The notes under the pieces: generated by a model | What the model was told of the DNA's origin: nothing | What the model saw: only the letters and a program-made list of their open reading frames with translations | Databases searched by the model: none | Program-made: the position numbers and the translations under genes | Shown here: piece by piece, positions 1 through 9,430 of the stretch | Position numbering within the stretch: position 1 is the first letter of the stretch | Layout of the letters: each line of letters starts with the position of its first letter | Assembly: GCA_963797635.1 (NCBI GenBank) | Contig: CAWCPZ010000011.1 | Coordinates: 310,001-374,000, forward strand | Direction of reading: 5' to 3' | From: JAOUEA01 sp963797635 | GTDB taxonomy: Bacteria > Actinomycetota > UBA4738 > HRBIN12 | Length of the DNA stretch: 64,000 nt

Positions 1-629
1 CGGCGACCAGCTCCCGGAAGGTGGCTCCCTGGCCGATCGAGGTGATCCGGTCCTCCAGCGTCGTCATCGCCTCGGCCACGGTGTAGCGCACCGGCGTCAC
101 GTGGGAGAGGTCGAGCATCGGGGGCGGTCGCAGGAGCTGGGCCGCGAGCGTGGCGAGCATCTCGGGCTTGAGATGCGTCATCGGGTCCGGGTACAGGTGC
201 GAGTACTCGGGGCCCGGTCCGACGTCGCGCGCGAAGTAGCCCGCCTCGTCCTCGAGGCGACGCGCGATCTCCACCGCCACCTTGCGGAAGGCCGCGAGCT
301 CCAGCGACCGCGCGTAGGCGAGATCGGGCGATCCACCGAGGAGGTCGTCCTCGTCGAGCTCGGCGTGGGTGGGCATGAGCCGCCCCACCTTCAGTTCGAG
401 CAGCACCGCGCAGATCGCCAGGAACCAGGTGGCTTCCTCGAGGTTCCACCCTTCCGCCTGTTTGGTGTGTTCCAGGTAGTGGTCGGTGACGTCGGCGACG
501 CGGACGTCACAGACGTCGACCTTCTGCTCCAAGATCAGTTCGGCCAGCAATCGGAACGGTCCCGTGAAGACCGGGAGCGTCACGGCGAAGCTGCCGGCCT
601 GCGCCGCGGCCGTGGGGACCCTCGCTCAC
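1..629 (-). CDS. scpA: Segregation and condensation protein A, 3' end outside window, frame break near start
   Basis: ScpA is the kleisin that bridges Smc heads in the condensin complex and works in chromosome segregation. From 583 down to the window edge the frame reads LPVFTGPFRLLAELILEQ, matching the conserved ScpA N-terminal motif (F-x-G-P then a leucine-rich helix). The C-terminal winged helix is outside the window. The best start is GTG at 629, since GAGGGGG precedes it and the trpS stop is about 10 bp upstream. That start joins the ScpA frame only if one C is removed from the coding-strand run of four at 614-617. Without that correction the first in-frame start is GTG at 583. It is last in the xerD-deoB-deoA-protease-trpS-scpA run. 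Family call is firm; the start is not. Confidence 0.85.
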
Positions 630-639
630 GACGGCCCCC

Positions 640-1671
640 TCATGCGAAGTGCATCGCGGCGCGCACCGCGTCGAGGGTCCGGCGTGCGACGGGCCGGACA
701 CGCTCCGCGCCCGCGGCGAGCACCTGGTCGAGGTAGCCGGGATCGGCGGCGAGCTCGGCGCGCCGTTCCCGGAACGGGCCGAGCTCCTCGATCAGGTGGT
801 CGGCCAGGATCGTCTTGCAGTCGACGCAGCCGAGGGCGCCGCTGCGGCAGTCGACCTCGATGCGATCGGCCTCCTCGGGTGAGAACCGGCGCTGCAGGGC
901 GAAGATCGGGCAGATCTCCGGACGGCCGGGGTCGCCGCGGCGCACCTTCTGCGGATCGGTGATGAACGAGCGCACCTTCGCCCGGATCGCGTCGGGTTCG
1001 TCGCTGAGACCGACGGCGTTGTCGAGCGACTTCGACATCTTGCGGCCGTCCGAGCCCGGGATCAGCGGGGTCGAGGAGAGCAGGGCCTGGGGCTCGAGGA
1101 GCACGTCGCCGTAGAGCCGGTTGAACCGGCGGACGATCTCGCGGCTGATCTCGAGGTGGGAGACCTGGTCCTCGCCCACCGGCACGTAGCGTCCTTCGAC
1201 GATCGTGATGTCGACCGTCTGGAGCACCGGGTAGGCCAGCAATCCGAGGTTCGAGATGTCGCGCTCGGCGAGGTCGCGCAGACGCTCCTTGTAGGTGGGC
1301 ACGCGCTCGAGCCACCCCAAGGGCGTGAGCATCCCGAGCAGCAACGCCATCTCGGCCACCTCCGGCAGGTCGGACTGCCGGTAGATCACCGAGCGTTCCG
1401 GATCGATGCCCGCGGCGATCAGATCGGCGGCGAGCCCGCGGACACGATCGGGCAGCAGCTCGGTCCGGTCGTAGTCGGTGGTGAGCATGTGCCAGTCCGC
1501 CACGAAGTAGAAGCACTCGTAGCCTTCGTCCTGGAGGCGGACGGCGTTGCCGACGTTGCCCGCCCAGTGGCCGATGTGCAGCGGACCGGTGGGGCGGAAG
1601 CCCGTCAGGACGCGCCCCCGTTCGGCGGTGGAGGTGGTGGCGGTCTGGTCGGGAGCGGTCGCGGCGTCGAT
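640..1671 (-). CDS. trpS: Tryptophanyl-tRNA synthetase
   Basis: This class I synthetase charges tRNA-Trp. The signature HIGH is present literally as HIGHWAG at about residue 32, and KMSKS appears as RKMSKSLDN near residue 210. The length of about 343 aa fits the family. The start is odd: the frame is open back to a TAG stop about 40 bases further upstream, but has no ATG, GTG or TTG before the HIGH motif. An ATC codon at 1669-1671 lies 7 bases after a TATCAT hexamer (1679-1684), the same geometry as other probable leaderless starts here, so I placed the start there. The first conventional start, GTG at 1503, would remove HIGH and is impossible. The gene ends just before scpA. Confidence 0.9.
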   Translation of the reverse strand: MDAATAPDQTATTSTAERGRVLTGFRPTGPLHIGHWAGNVGNAVRLQDEGYECFYFVADWHMLTTDYDRTELLPDRVRGLAADLIAAGIDPERSVIYRQSDLPEVAEMALLLGMLTPLGWLERVPTYKERLRDLAERDISNLGLLAYPVLQTVDITIVEGRYVPVGEDQVSHLEISREIVRRFNRLYGDVLLEPQALLSSTPLIPGSDGRKMSKSLDNAVGLSDEPDAIRAKVRSFITDPQKVRRGDPGRPEICPIFALQRRFSPEEADRIEVDCRSGALGCVDCKTILADHLIEELGPFRERRAELAADPGYLDQVLAAGAERVRPVARRTLDAVRAAMHFA

Positions 1672-1678
1672 GGCCGGG

Positions 1679-1684
1679 ATGATA
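1679..1684 (-). promoter_or_regulatory. Probable -10 element of trpS
   Basis: TATCAT on the minus strand matches a sigma-A -10 hexamer and ends 7 bases before the ATC codon proposed as the trpS start, which would give a leaderless mRNA. No clear -35 element is visible. Confidence 0.4.
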
Positions 1685-1721
1685 GCGCGAGCCCGTGCGC
1701 TCCCCTAGCGACCTCGCGCCG

Positions 1722-2418
1722 TCAGAACAGGAGCGCCCGCTGGCAGTCCCCGCTCGCGGCCGCGTTGCACAGGGCCCCGGTGAGCGCCGTCAGGAAGCCC
1801 AGGACCAGCGTGCTGAACACGAAGAGCACCACCAGGACGAACAGCGGCAGGTACTTGTCGGCGTTGCGGTAGACCTCGCGGGCCGCCGGAGGCAACAGCA
1901 GGGCGACGATCCGGGCCCCGTCCAGCCCCGGGATCGGCAGCAGGTGGAAGACCACCAGGGCCATGCTCGTGTACGTCAGCACCAACGCGAACCGGAACAC
2001 CTCGGCCGGCAGCGACGCGCCGCCGCGCACCACGAGGCCCGCGAGGATCCCCAGCACCAGGGTGGCGATCGGTCCCGGCCAGGGAGACCAGGACCGTGTC
2101 ACGGGTGGTCTTGCGGAAGTAGCTGGGATCGACCGGCGCGGGCTTCGCGTACGCCGCCGGGATCACGTACACCCCCACCGCCCACAAGATCGCCAGCAAC
2201 CCCGGCACCAGGCCGGAGCCGAACGGCTCGAACCACGCCTTCGGGTTGAGGGTGAGGCGGCCCCAGAGGCGCGGGGTGGGGTCGTGCAGGCGCGTGGCGG
2301 TCCAGGCGCGAGCGAACTCGCGGATGGACATGCCGATCGTGAGGGAGATCAGCATGTAGACGGCCTGCCGCACGCCGATCGCGGTGAAGTTCCCCACCGC
2401 CAGGAGCCCTGCCCTCAT
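1722..2418 (-). CDS. M50 site-2 protease homologue lacking zinc ligands, with one-base frame break
   Basis: The protein is a multi-spanning membrane protein of the M50 site-2 protease family. The fold signature is clear: a first segment with SIREFARAW, then RLTLNPKAWFEPFGS, a LAGPIATLVLGIL helix, and LLPIPGLDGARIV near the C-terminus. The zinc motif HExxH of active members is replaced by REFAR, so both histidines are arginine (codons CGC), although the glutamate remains; the distal N-x-x-P-x-x-x-L-D-G motif is HLLPIPGLDG. I infer an inactive protease homologue. The frame shifts by +1 in the GGG run at 2074-2076 (coding strand); removing one G restores LAGP. ATG at 2418 has GGGGAAG upstream and lies 20 bp after deoA. 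Confidence 0.8.
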
Positions 2419-2437
2419 GTGCGCTTCCCCTGTCCGT

Positions 2438-3751
2438 TCACTCGAACCATCCGTGCACCAACGGTGGCACGTCCACCGGTCCTTCGGCGAACGTCAGCGC
2501 CGCCAAGATCGCGGCGGTGGCATGGTCGGCCGCGGCCGGGTCCGCGGCGTGGACCTCGCCGATCGACGAACCGTGATCGACGTGCTGACCCAGCTTCGCC
2601 CGCATCACGATACCCACGGAGGGGTCGATCGGGTCGCCCTTGCGCATCCGCCCGGCCCCCAGCACCACGCTGGCCTGCCCCAGGGCTTCGGCGTCGACCG
2701 TGGCCAACGTGCCCGCCCGATCGCTGAGCACGGGCTGCACCACGGCGGCGCGAGGCAGCACCGACCACGGGTCGTCCGCGACGCGCGGATCGCCGCCCTG
2801 CGCCTCCACCATCTGGCCGAACCGTTCGAGGGCCTCGCCCGAATCGATCGCGCGCTCGGCGCGGGCCGTGGCGTCGCCGAGCCCGACCCCCAACTCCACC
2901 TCGAGCGCCGTGGCGACGAAGGCGACGGCGAGTTGGCGCAGGCGACCGTGGTGCTCTCCGCGAAGGAGCGCCACCGCCTCGACCACGTCCAGCGCGTTGC
3001 CGATCGCGTCGCCGAGCGGTTGGGACATGTCGGTGACCGCAACACGCGCCGGGCGTCCCGCGCCGCGGGCCAAGGCTAGACACGCGTTCGCCAGATCGAC
3101 GGCGTGTTCGGGCGTCTTCATGAACGCCCCCGAACCGGTCTTCACGTCGAGCAGGATCAGGTCGGTGGCGACGGCGAGCTTCTTGGACATGACGCTCGCC
3201 GCGATCAGCGGGATGGACGGCACGGTGGCGGTCGCATCGCGCAGGGCGTAGAGCGCGCCGTCGGCCGGGACGAGCGAGGGCGACTGTGCCGCCACCGCGC
3301 AGCCCACCCGCGCCACCTGTTCCTCCATCTCGGCGGGCGACAGGTCGGTTCGCAACCCAGGGATCGACTCGAGTTTGTCGAGGGTTCCCCCGGTGTGACC
3401 GAGCCCTCTGCCCGAGAGCTTGGCGACCGCCAGGCCCAGCGACGCCGCGATCGGCGCGAAGACCAAGGTGACGCCGTCCGCGACCCCGCCGGTGGAGTGC
3501 TTGTCCACGGTGGGCAACGTCAGTCCGGGGAACGTGACCGTCTCGCCCGAGGCGATCATCGCCCGGGTCATGGCCAGCGTTTCGTCCGCATCCAGACCGC
3601 GAAGCAGGCACGCCATCAGGAACGCCGCCGCCAACGGGTCGCCCACTTCACCCTCGAGGTAACCCTCGATGAAGGTCTCGATCTCACCGGCAGCCAGGGT
3701 GTGACCATCGCGCTTGGCCGCGACCGTGGGCCGGTGGTCCCTGGGCGTCAT
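2438..3751 (-). CDS. deoA: Thymidine / pyrimidine-nucleoside phosphorylase
   Basis: The enzyme splits pyrimidine (deoxy)nucleosides with phosphate into base and (deoxy)ribose-1-phosphate. The family signature is present as SGRGLGHTGGTLDKLE, with a phosphate-binding KHSTGG just before it and a helical N-terminal domain. ATG at 3751 gives 437 aa, the usual length, and has GAAGGTGAG about 10 bases upstream. The frame is open further 5' but that part has no family similarity. Its partner deoB lies directly upstream in the operon, so ribose-1-phosphate can be passed on to ribose-5-phosphate. Symbol deoA is by family; substrate range (thymidine only or also uridine) cannot be read from the sequence. 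Confidence 0.92.
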   Translation of the reverse strand: MTPRDHRPTVAAKRDGHTLAAGEIETFIEGYLEGEVGDPLAAAFLMACLLRGLDADETLAMTRAMIASGETVTFPGLTLPTVDKHSTGGVADGVTLVFAPIAASLGLAVAKLSGRGLGHTGGTLDKLESIPGLRTDLSPAEMEEQVARVGCAVAAQSPSLVPADGALYALRDATATVPSIPLIAASVMSKKLAVATDLILLDVKTGSGAFMKTPEHAVDLANACLALARGAGRPARVAVTDMSQPLGDAIGNALDVVEAVALLRGEHHGRLRQLAVAFVATALEVELGVGLGDATARAERAIDSGEALERFGQMVEAQGGDPRVADDPWSVLPRAAVVQPVLSDRAGTLATVDAEALGQASVVLGAGRMRKGDPIDPSVGIVMRAKLGQHVDHGSSIGEVHAADPAAADHATAAILAALTFAEGPVDVPPLVHGWFE

Positions 3752-3893
3752 GCTGGCGTTCTCACCTTCGTGACCTGCGGGTTCTCCCTTCGGTGCCCTC
3801 GAGGTCGAGGGTCGGTGAGGGTGCCGGTCCTGCCGAACCCGCGTCGCACCCACGAGGGTCGTCCAACCCTCGAGCAGACCCTGCGGCCCGTGC

Positions 3894-5079
3894 TCACGCG
3901 TAGCCCAATCGATCGCTGAAGCTCGTGCCGGGAAGACCCTCAACCTCTACTCCAAGGAGCGTCGCCACGGTGGCGCCGAGGTCGGCGAACGTCTCCCGAG
4001 TCCCGATCTCGTGCGGTCCACCCCCGAGGCCGGCCGCCAGCAGTGGGGTTCGCTCCCGGGAGTGGTCGGTCGGGGGCGTGGTGGGGTCACATCCATGGTC
4101 TCCGGTGATCAGCATGACCCCGCCCCGAAGCGCCTCGATCAGCTGGGGCAACCGCACATCGAAGGCCTCGATCGCCGCCGCGTACCCGCGCGGATCGTTG
4201 CGGTGCCCGTACTTGGAATCGAAGTCGACGAGGTTCGTGAACACGAAGGCGGGACCCGGCCGGGACAGGTAGTCCAGCGTGATGTCCACCCCGTCGTCAT
4301 TGGAGTCGGAGTAGCGGCCCTCACGTGATGCCCTGGCCGCTGAAGATGTCCTGGATCTTGCCGACGCCGAACACCGGGAGGCCTGCCCGGGTGATCGCAT
4401 CGAGCACCGTAGGGCCCGGCGGCGGCACCGCGAGGTCCCGGCGTTCGGGACTGCGGACGAACGCGCCCTCGGGACCTTCGAACGGCCGCGCGATCACCCG
4501 GCCGACCAGATGTGGGCCGGTCAGCAACGACCGTGCGATCGCGCACCACTCGTAGAGCTGCTCCAAGGGCACGACGTCCTTGTGGCACGCGATCTGGAAC
4601 ACCGAGTCGCCGCTCGTGTAGACGATGGGCTCGCCCGTGCGCAGGTGTTCGGCGCCGAGCTCGGCGATGATCTCGGTCCCCGAGGCGGGGATGTTGCCCA
4701 GGACGTGGCGGCCGATCGCTCGCTCGAAGGGTTCGATGATCTCGGGCGGGAACCCGTGGGGATACAGCGGGAACGGTTCGCCGAGCTCGATCCCCATCAT
4801 CTCCCAGTGCCCGGTGGTGGTGTCCTTGCCGGCCGAGACCTCCGTGGCTCGGCCGTGCGCGGTGCCGGCGGCCGCCCGCGGCGCCACGCCGTCGATCGGG
4901 GTCAGCAGGCCCAGGCCGAGCTCCTCGAGCGCCGGAACCCGCAATCCGCCCACCGCCGCCGCGGTGTGGGCCAGGGTGTTCGAGCCGTCGTCCCCGTAGG
5001 CGCGAGCGTCGGGCGCCTCACCGACACCCCAGGAGTCGCAGACGACGACCAGCACCTTCGGTACGAGCGGTTCGGCCAC
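3894..5079 (-). CDS. deoB: Phosphopentomutase, with one-base frame break
   Basis: DeoB interconverts (deoxy)ribose-1- and -5-phosphate. It belongs to the alkaline-phosphatase/cofactor-independent mutase fold. Metal-binding parts are visible: CDSWGVGEAPDA near the start, GDHGCDPTTP and DHSRERTPLL in the C-terminal half. The two halves are in different frames. The first half ends at TGA 4321-4323 right after FSGQGIT; the second continues EGRYSDSNDDG, and skipping one T at about 4323 joins them with exactly the spacing of other DeoB proteins. The total of 1186 bases is 3n+1. GTG at 5079 has GGAGG nine bases upstream and is preferred to a TTG at 5106 that overlaps the xerD stop. Confidence 0.88.
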
Positions 5080-5102
5080 GGCGGTCGTCCTCCACGATCG
5101 GC

Positions 5103-6065
5103 TCAACGCGCCCGGGCGTTCCGCCGAGCGCGTGGATGCGAAGCGTAGTAGACCTCCCGCAGATGTTCGCGGGTGACCAGGGTGTAGATCTGGGTGGTGG
5201 CGACGCTCGCGTGCCCCAGGAGTTCCTGGACCACGCGGACGTCGGCGCCGCCTTCCAGCAGATGGGTGGCGAACGAGTGTCGCAGGGTGTGCAGGCTCAC
5301 GCGGCGATCGATGTCGGCGGTGGCCACGTGCGCCGCCAACAGCCGGGCGCAGCTCTGACGCGTGAGGCGCCCCCCTCGCTGGTTGAGGAAGAGGGCTCCC
5401 CGGCTCTTGGCCGAGGCGAACTCCGGGCGCGTGCGCGTCACGTACGCCTCGACCGCCTCGCGGCCGTATCGGCCGAGCGGGACCTCGCGTTCCTTGCCCC
5501 CCTTGCCCAGGACCCGGACGGATCCGGGGTCCAGGTCGACATCGTCGACGTCCAGCCCCACGAGTTCGCTGATCCGCAATCCGGCGCCGTACAGCAACTC
5601 GAGGATCGCGCGATCACGGATCCCCACCGGCGTCGCCGGATCGGGGGCCTCGATCAGCCGAGTGACTTCCTCGACGGTGAGCGGGCGCGGCAGCGAGCGT
5701 GGCAACTTCGGCTGCGACACACCGCCCGCCGGGTCACGATCGGCGACCCCGTCGCGCACCATGAACCGATGGAACGAGCGCACCGACGACAGCGTGCGGG
5801 CCACCGACGACGCCCGATACGGCCGTTCGTCCTCGCCCTCGCCGTACGTCGCCGCGCTGAGCGATGCCACGAACGAGCGGATCGTCGCCTCCTCGACCTG
5901 TCCGGGCTCCGTGATGTCGCGCTTGGCCAGGAACTCGAGGTACCGGCGAAGATCCCGCCGATACGCCATCAGGGTGTGCTCGGACAGACCCCGCTCCACG
6001 GTGAGGTGGTCCAGGTACCGCTCGGCCTCGACCGTGATCGGCTCCCCCACCGCGATGCCCCCCAA
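5103..6065 (-). CDS. xerD: Tyrosine recombinase XerD
   Basis: XerD/XerC recombinases resolve chromosome dimers at dif. The protein of about 320 aa has an N-terminal SAM-like domain (ERYLDHLTVERGLSEHT) and a catalytic domain with all the expected residues: arginine in GAGLRISEL, lysine in GKGGKEREVP, HTLRHSFATHLLEGG, histidine in LLGHAS and the nucleophilic tyrosine in TTQIYT. TTG at 6065 opens the frame right after ald; GTG at 6050, behind a G-rich stretch, is an equally good start. Its place next to scpA and pyrG matches the order in mycobacteria, where this gene is xerD. Confidence 0.9.
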   Translation of the reverse strand: MGGIAVGEPITVEAERYLDHLTVERGLSEHTLMAYRRDLRRYLEFLAKRDITEPGQVEEATIRSFVASLSAATYGEGEDERPYRASSVARTLSSVRSFHRFMVRDGVADRDPAGGVSQPKLPRSLPRPLTVEEVTRLIEAPDPATPVGIRDRAILELLYGAGLRISELVGLDVDDVDLDPGSVRVLGKGGKEREVPLGRYGREAVEAYVTRTRPEFASAKSRGALFLNQRGGRLTRQSCARLLAAHVATADIDRRVSLHTLRHSFATHLLEGGADVRVVQELLGHASVATTQIYTLVTREHLREVYYASHPRARRNARAR

Positions 6066-6066
6066 C

Positions 6067-7191
6067 TCAGGCCGTTCCGCCCGCCACGTCGTGCAACGGG
6101 ACGAAGGCCAGACCGTGCGCCTGCGCGACCGGTTCGTTCGTGATGGCCCCGCCGTACACGTTCACGCCGAGCGCGAGCGCAGGGTCGCGGGCGATCGCCG
6201 CATCCAGGCCGAGGTCGGCGATCGACAACACGTACGGAAGCGTGACGTTCGTCAGCGCGTAGGTCGAGGTGCGCGGCACGGCCCCGGGCATGTTCCCGAC
6301 GCAGTAGTGCACGACGCCGTCGACGATGTAGGTGGGGTCCGAGTGCGTGGTGACGTGCGAGGTTTCGAAACACCCACCCTGGTCGATCGAGATGTCGACG
6401 AGGACCGCGCCCGCCTGCATCCGCGAGACCAACGCGGCATCGACCAGGTGCGGAGCCTTCGCACCGGGAACGAGCACGGCGCCGACCACCAGATCGGCGG
6501 ACAGCACCAGACGCTCGATCGCGAGGCCCGAGCTCATCACCGTCTGGATCCGGCCGTGCCACACGCGATCGATGTCGCGCAGGCGGTCGACGTTGCGATC
6601 CACCACGGTGACTTCGGCCTCCATGCCCGCGGCGATCTGGGCTGCGTTGGCTCCCGCCATCCCCGCTCCCAGGATCACGACGCGGGCCGGCGCCACGCCG
6701 GAGGCGCCGCCCATCAGGACACCGCGGCCGCCGTGCGGACGCTCCAACGCGGCGGCGCCCTCCTGCGGCGCCATCCGGCCGGCGATCTCCGACATCGGGG
6801 CGAGCAACGGCAGCCGGCCGTCGGGCGTCTGCACGGTCTCGTAGGCGACGCTCTGCACGCGGCGCTCGGCGAGGAACCGCGTGAGTCCCTCGTCGGCCGC
6901 GAGGTGGAGGTAGGTGAACAGCACCTGGCCCTCCCGGAACCGCGGGAACTCCTGGGGCTGCGGCTCCTTGACCTTCACGATCATGTCGGCCGCCGCGAAG
7001 ACCTCATCGGCATCGGCGACGATCGATGCGCCGGCGGCGACGAAGTCCTCGTCACCGATCGCGGACCCGACGCCCGCGGCGGTCTCCACCACGACGTCGT
7101 GCCCATCGGCGACCAATTCGCGCACGCCCTCGGGCGTCGCCGCCACGCGGAACTCGTTGTCCTTGACTTCCTTCGGGATCCCGACCTTCAC
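6067..7191 (-). CDS. ald: Alanine dehydrogenase
   Basis: Ald catalyses the NAD-dependent reversible conversion of alanine to pyruvate plus ammonia. The N-terminus MKVGIPKEVKDNEFRVA is diagnostic; the active-site lysine lies in KVKEPQPQEF and the histidine in YLHLAAD. The nucleotide-binding glycine motif is GAGMAGANAAQIAAG at about residue 170. The length of 374 aa is normal. GTG at 7191 has AGAAGGGCAGGG upstream. A possible promoter lies between this gene and the Nudix gene (TTGACT at about 7233), but I could not place a good -10. It sits between the Nudix gene and xerD. Confidence 0.93.
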   Translation of the reverse strand: MKVGIPKEVKDNEFRVAATPEGVRELVADGHDVVVETAAGVGSAIGDEDFVAAGASIVADADEVFAAADMIVKVKEPQPQEFPRFREGQVLFTYLHLAADEGLTRFLAERRVQSVAYETVQTPDGRLPLLAPMSEIAGRMAPQEGAAALERPHGGRGVLMGGASGVAPARVVILGAGMAGANAAQIAAGMEAEVTVVDRNVDRLRDIDRVWHGRIQTVMSSGLAIERLVLSADLVVGAVLVPGAKAPHLVDAALVSRMQAGAVLVDISIDQGGCFETSHVTTHSDPTYIVDGVVHYCVGNMPGAVPRTSTYALTNVTLPYVLSIADLGLDAAIARDPALALGVNVYGGAITNEPVAQAHGLAFVPLHDVAGGTA

Positions 7192-7232
7192 GCCCTGCCC
7201 TTCTCTCGAGCGTCACGCCTGCGCAAGCGTAG

Positions 7233-7769
7233 TCAACCGCGTGCGTCCGCGGGTGACGGAAGTGGCGGGCGGCCGGCGGCCATCAGCAGGGCGAGCGCCG
7301 TCATCGCGTCACGGACCTTGCCGCTGCGAGCCGCGGCCACCATGCGAGCGAACGGCTCGGTGGTGAGCTCGATGCCGGCTTCGACCGCGCCCACCGGTTC
7401 GGGCTCGACACGGGCCCAGAACAGATGCACGTACTGATCGGTCGAGCCGGCCGAGGAGTAGTAGCCCCCGAGGAACTCGATCGTGGTGTGCCGGTAGCCC
7501 GTTTCCTCCTCCAGTTCGCGCGCTGCCGCCGTGAGGGCATCCTCACCGTCGACATCGAGGATCCCGGCGGGGATCTCCGTGAGCACCTGCCGCACGGCCG
7601 GGCGGAACTGCTTGACCAACAGCACCCGATCGTCGGGCAGCAGCGGGAGCACCGCGGCGGCGTCGTGGAGCCGCACGATCTCCCACGGCTGGAGGTCGGG
7701 CCATTCCTCGACGTCGACCCGGACGAACGAACCCTCGTAGTCGATGCGGCTCGACCGGGGCTCCGGCAC
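7233..7769 (-). CDS. Nudix hydrolase, ADP-ribose pyrophosphatase type
   Basis: Nudix enzymes cleave nucleoside diphosphates linked to another moiety. The Nudix box is GEDALTAAARELEEETGY, with the REUxEExGU core intact; the glycine that starts the box is one residue further away than in the consensus. The N-terminal VKQFRPAV stretch is typical of ADP-ribose pyrophosphatases. The gene lies 3 bp after pyrG, as in mycobacteria, where the neighbour is also an ADP-ribose hydrolase. The substrate is inferred from family and position only. Confidence 0.85.
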   Translation of the reverse strand: MPEPRSSRIDYEGSFVRVDVEEWPDLQPWEIVRLHDAAAVLPLLPDDRVLLVKQFRPAVRQVLTEIPAGILDVDGEDALTAAARELEEETGYRHTTIEFLGGYYSSAGSTDQYVHLFWARVEPEPVGAVEAGIELTTEPFARMVAAARSGKVRDAMTALALLMAAGRPPLPSPADARG

Positions 7770-7772
7770 GGC

Positions 7773-9416
7773 TCAGCCGGTGGTCGACAGCTGGCGCTCC
7801 GCTTGCTGGCGGCGATAGACCTGGGCGGCGCCCACGAAATCGCGGAACAGCGGATGCGGCCGGGTGGGACGCGATCGCAACTCGGGATGGAACTGCCCCG
7901 CGATGAAGAACGGATGGTCGCGCAGCTCGATGATCTCGGCCAGGCGCCCCTTCTGCGACGAACCCGAGATGACCATGCCCGCCGAGGTGAGGGCCTCGTG
8001 GTAGGCGGGGTTGACCTCCCAGCGGTGGCGATGCCGTTCCTCGACGACCTCCTGGCCGTAGGCGGCGGCGGCGAGCGTGTCCGGCTCGATGTAGCAGGGC
8101 TGCGCACCGAGGCGCATCGTGGCTCCCAGGTCGGTGATGTCCTTCTGCTCGGGCAGCAGGTCGATGACGGCGTGGGGGGTGGCCGGATCGAACTCCGAGG
8201 AGTTGGCGCCCTCGAGGCCCACGACGGTGCGGGCGAACTCGATCACCGCGCATTGCAGACCGAGGCAGATCCCCAGGAACGGCACGTGACGTTCCCGCGC
8301 GTACCGCACGGCGGCCACCTTGCCCTCGACGCCACGGACCCCGAAGCCGCCGGGGATCAGGATGCCATCGACCCCGTCGAGCGCTTCGTCGGTGGCCTGG
8401 CCGCCGAGGTCGTCGGAGGCCACCCACCGGATCTGGACGTCGGCGCCGTGATGGAACCCCCCGTGATACAGCGCCTCCACCACGCTGAGGTAGGCATCGC
8501 GCATGTTGACGTACTTGCCGACCACCGCGATCGACACCGGTTCGCTCACCTCGTGGATGCGATCGACCAGGCCCGTCCACTCGGACAGGTCGGGTTCGCC
8601 TTCGATCCCGAGGTGGCGGGCCAGCTCGGTGTCGAGTCCCTCGTGATGCAGCACCAGCGGCACCTCGTAGATCGAGGGCGCGTCGGGCGCGCTGATCACA
8701 CCGCTGATCGGCACGTCGCACAGCAGGGAGATCTTCTCCTTGAGGTTGCGGCCGATCGGGCGGTCGGAACGACACACGATGGCGTCGGGCTGGATACCGA
8801 GCGCGCGCAGCTCCTTCACCGAGTGCTGCGTGGGTTTGGTCTTCAGCTCGCCGGAGGGCCCGATGAACGGCATCAGGGACACGTGCACGAACGCGCAGTT
8901 GTCGCGGCCGATCTCGTTCCGCAGCTGGCGGATCGCCTCGAGGAAGGGCAGCGATTCGATGTCACCGACGGTGCCGCCGATCTCGACGAGCACCAGGTCG
9001 GCGGCTTCGGCCTCGGCGAGCGCGAGCACGCGCTCCTTGATCTCGTCGGTGATGTGCGGGATCACCTGCACGGTCTTGCCGAGGTAGTCACCCCGGCGTT
9101 CCTTCGCGATCACCGCGGAGTAGATGGCGCCGGTGGTGTGGTTGGACCCGCGATGCAGGTCGGTGTCGATGAACCGCTCGTAGTGACCGAGGTCGAGGTC
9201 GGTTTCGGCGCCGTCATCCAGCACGAAGACCTCGCCGTGCTCGAAGGGGTTCATCGTCCCGGGGTCGACGTTGATGTACGGGTCCAGCTTCTGGACGGCG
9301 ACCTTGAGACCGCGGGATTTGAAGAGGCGTCCGAGGGAGGCGGAGGTGATGCCCTTCCCGAGTCCGGAGGCGACACCCCCCGTGACGAAGATGAACTTCG
9401 ATCGCTCCCTCATCAC
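7773..9416 (-). CDS. pyrG: CTP synthase
   Basis: PyrG makes CTP from UTP, ATP and glutamine. The N-terminal synthetase domain begins FIFVTGGVASGLGKG (P-loop) and has DPYINVDPGTMNPFEHGEV; the C-terminal class I glutamine amidotransferase domain has the nucleophile in FLGICLGLQ and the His-Glu pair in GQFHPELRSRP. At 547 aa it is full length and unbroken. GTG 9416 and ATG 9413 are adjacent start candidates. The gene uses CCC and GGG codons in-frame (DPG, NPF) with no frame break, which bears on the frame-shift question discussed in the findings. Confidence 0.96.
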   Translation of the reverse strand: MMRERSKFIFVTGGVASGLGKGITSASLGRLFKSRGLKVAVQKLDPYINVDPGTMNPFEHGEVFVLDDGAETDLDLGHYERFIDTDLHRGSNHTTGAIYSAVIAKERRGDYLGKTVQVIPHITDEIKERVLALAEAEAADLVLVEIGGTVGDIESLPFLEAIRQLRNEIGRDNCAFVHVSLMPFIGPSGELKTKPTQHSVKELRALGIQPDAIVCRSDRPIGRNLKEKISLLCDVPISGVISAPDAPSIYEVPLVLHHEGLDTELARHLGIEGEPDLSEWTGLVDRIHEVSEPVSIAVVGKYVNMRDAYLSVVEALYHGGFHHGADVQIRWVASDDLGGQATDEALDGVDGILIPGGFGVRGVEGKVAAVRYARERHVPFLGICLGLQCAVIEFARTVVGLEGANSSEFDPATPHAVIDLLPEQKDITDLGATMRLGAQPCYIEPDTLAAAAYGQEVVEERHRHRWEVNPAYHEALTSAGMVISGSSQKGRLAEIIELRDHPFFIAGQFHPELRSRPTRPHPLFRDFVGAAQVYRRQQAERQLSTTG

Positions 9417-9424
9417 GGGAAGCG

Positions 9425-9430
9425 ACTCTA
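9425..9430 (-). promoter_or_regulatory. Probable -10 element of pyrG (leaderless)
   Basis: TAGAGT on the minus strand ends 8 bases before GTG 9416. The 102-base gap between recN and pyrG holds this and no other obvious signal. A -35 element is not clear. Confidence 0.45.

Noticed and set aside
4321..4326. A prfB-like programmed +1 frameshift at TGA in deoB (ACG TGA G)
   Set aside because: The TGA is exactly at the break, as in prfB, but there is no Shine-Dalgarno-like stimulator just upstream and fifteen other genes show breaks without a stop codon at the site, so a special deoB mechanism is not favoured.
5103..6065. Integrase marking a mobile element
   Set aside because: It is XerD in its normal chromosomal neighbourhood, with no attachment-site duplication, phage or transposon genes nearby.
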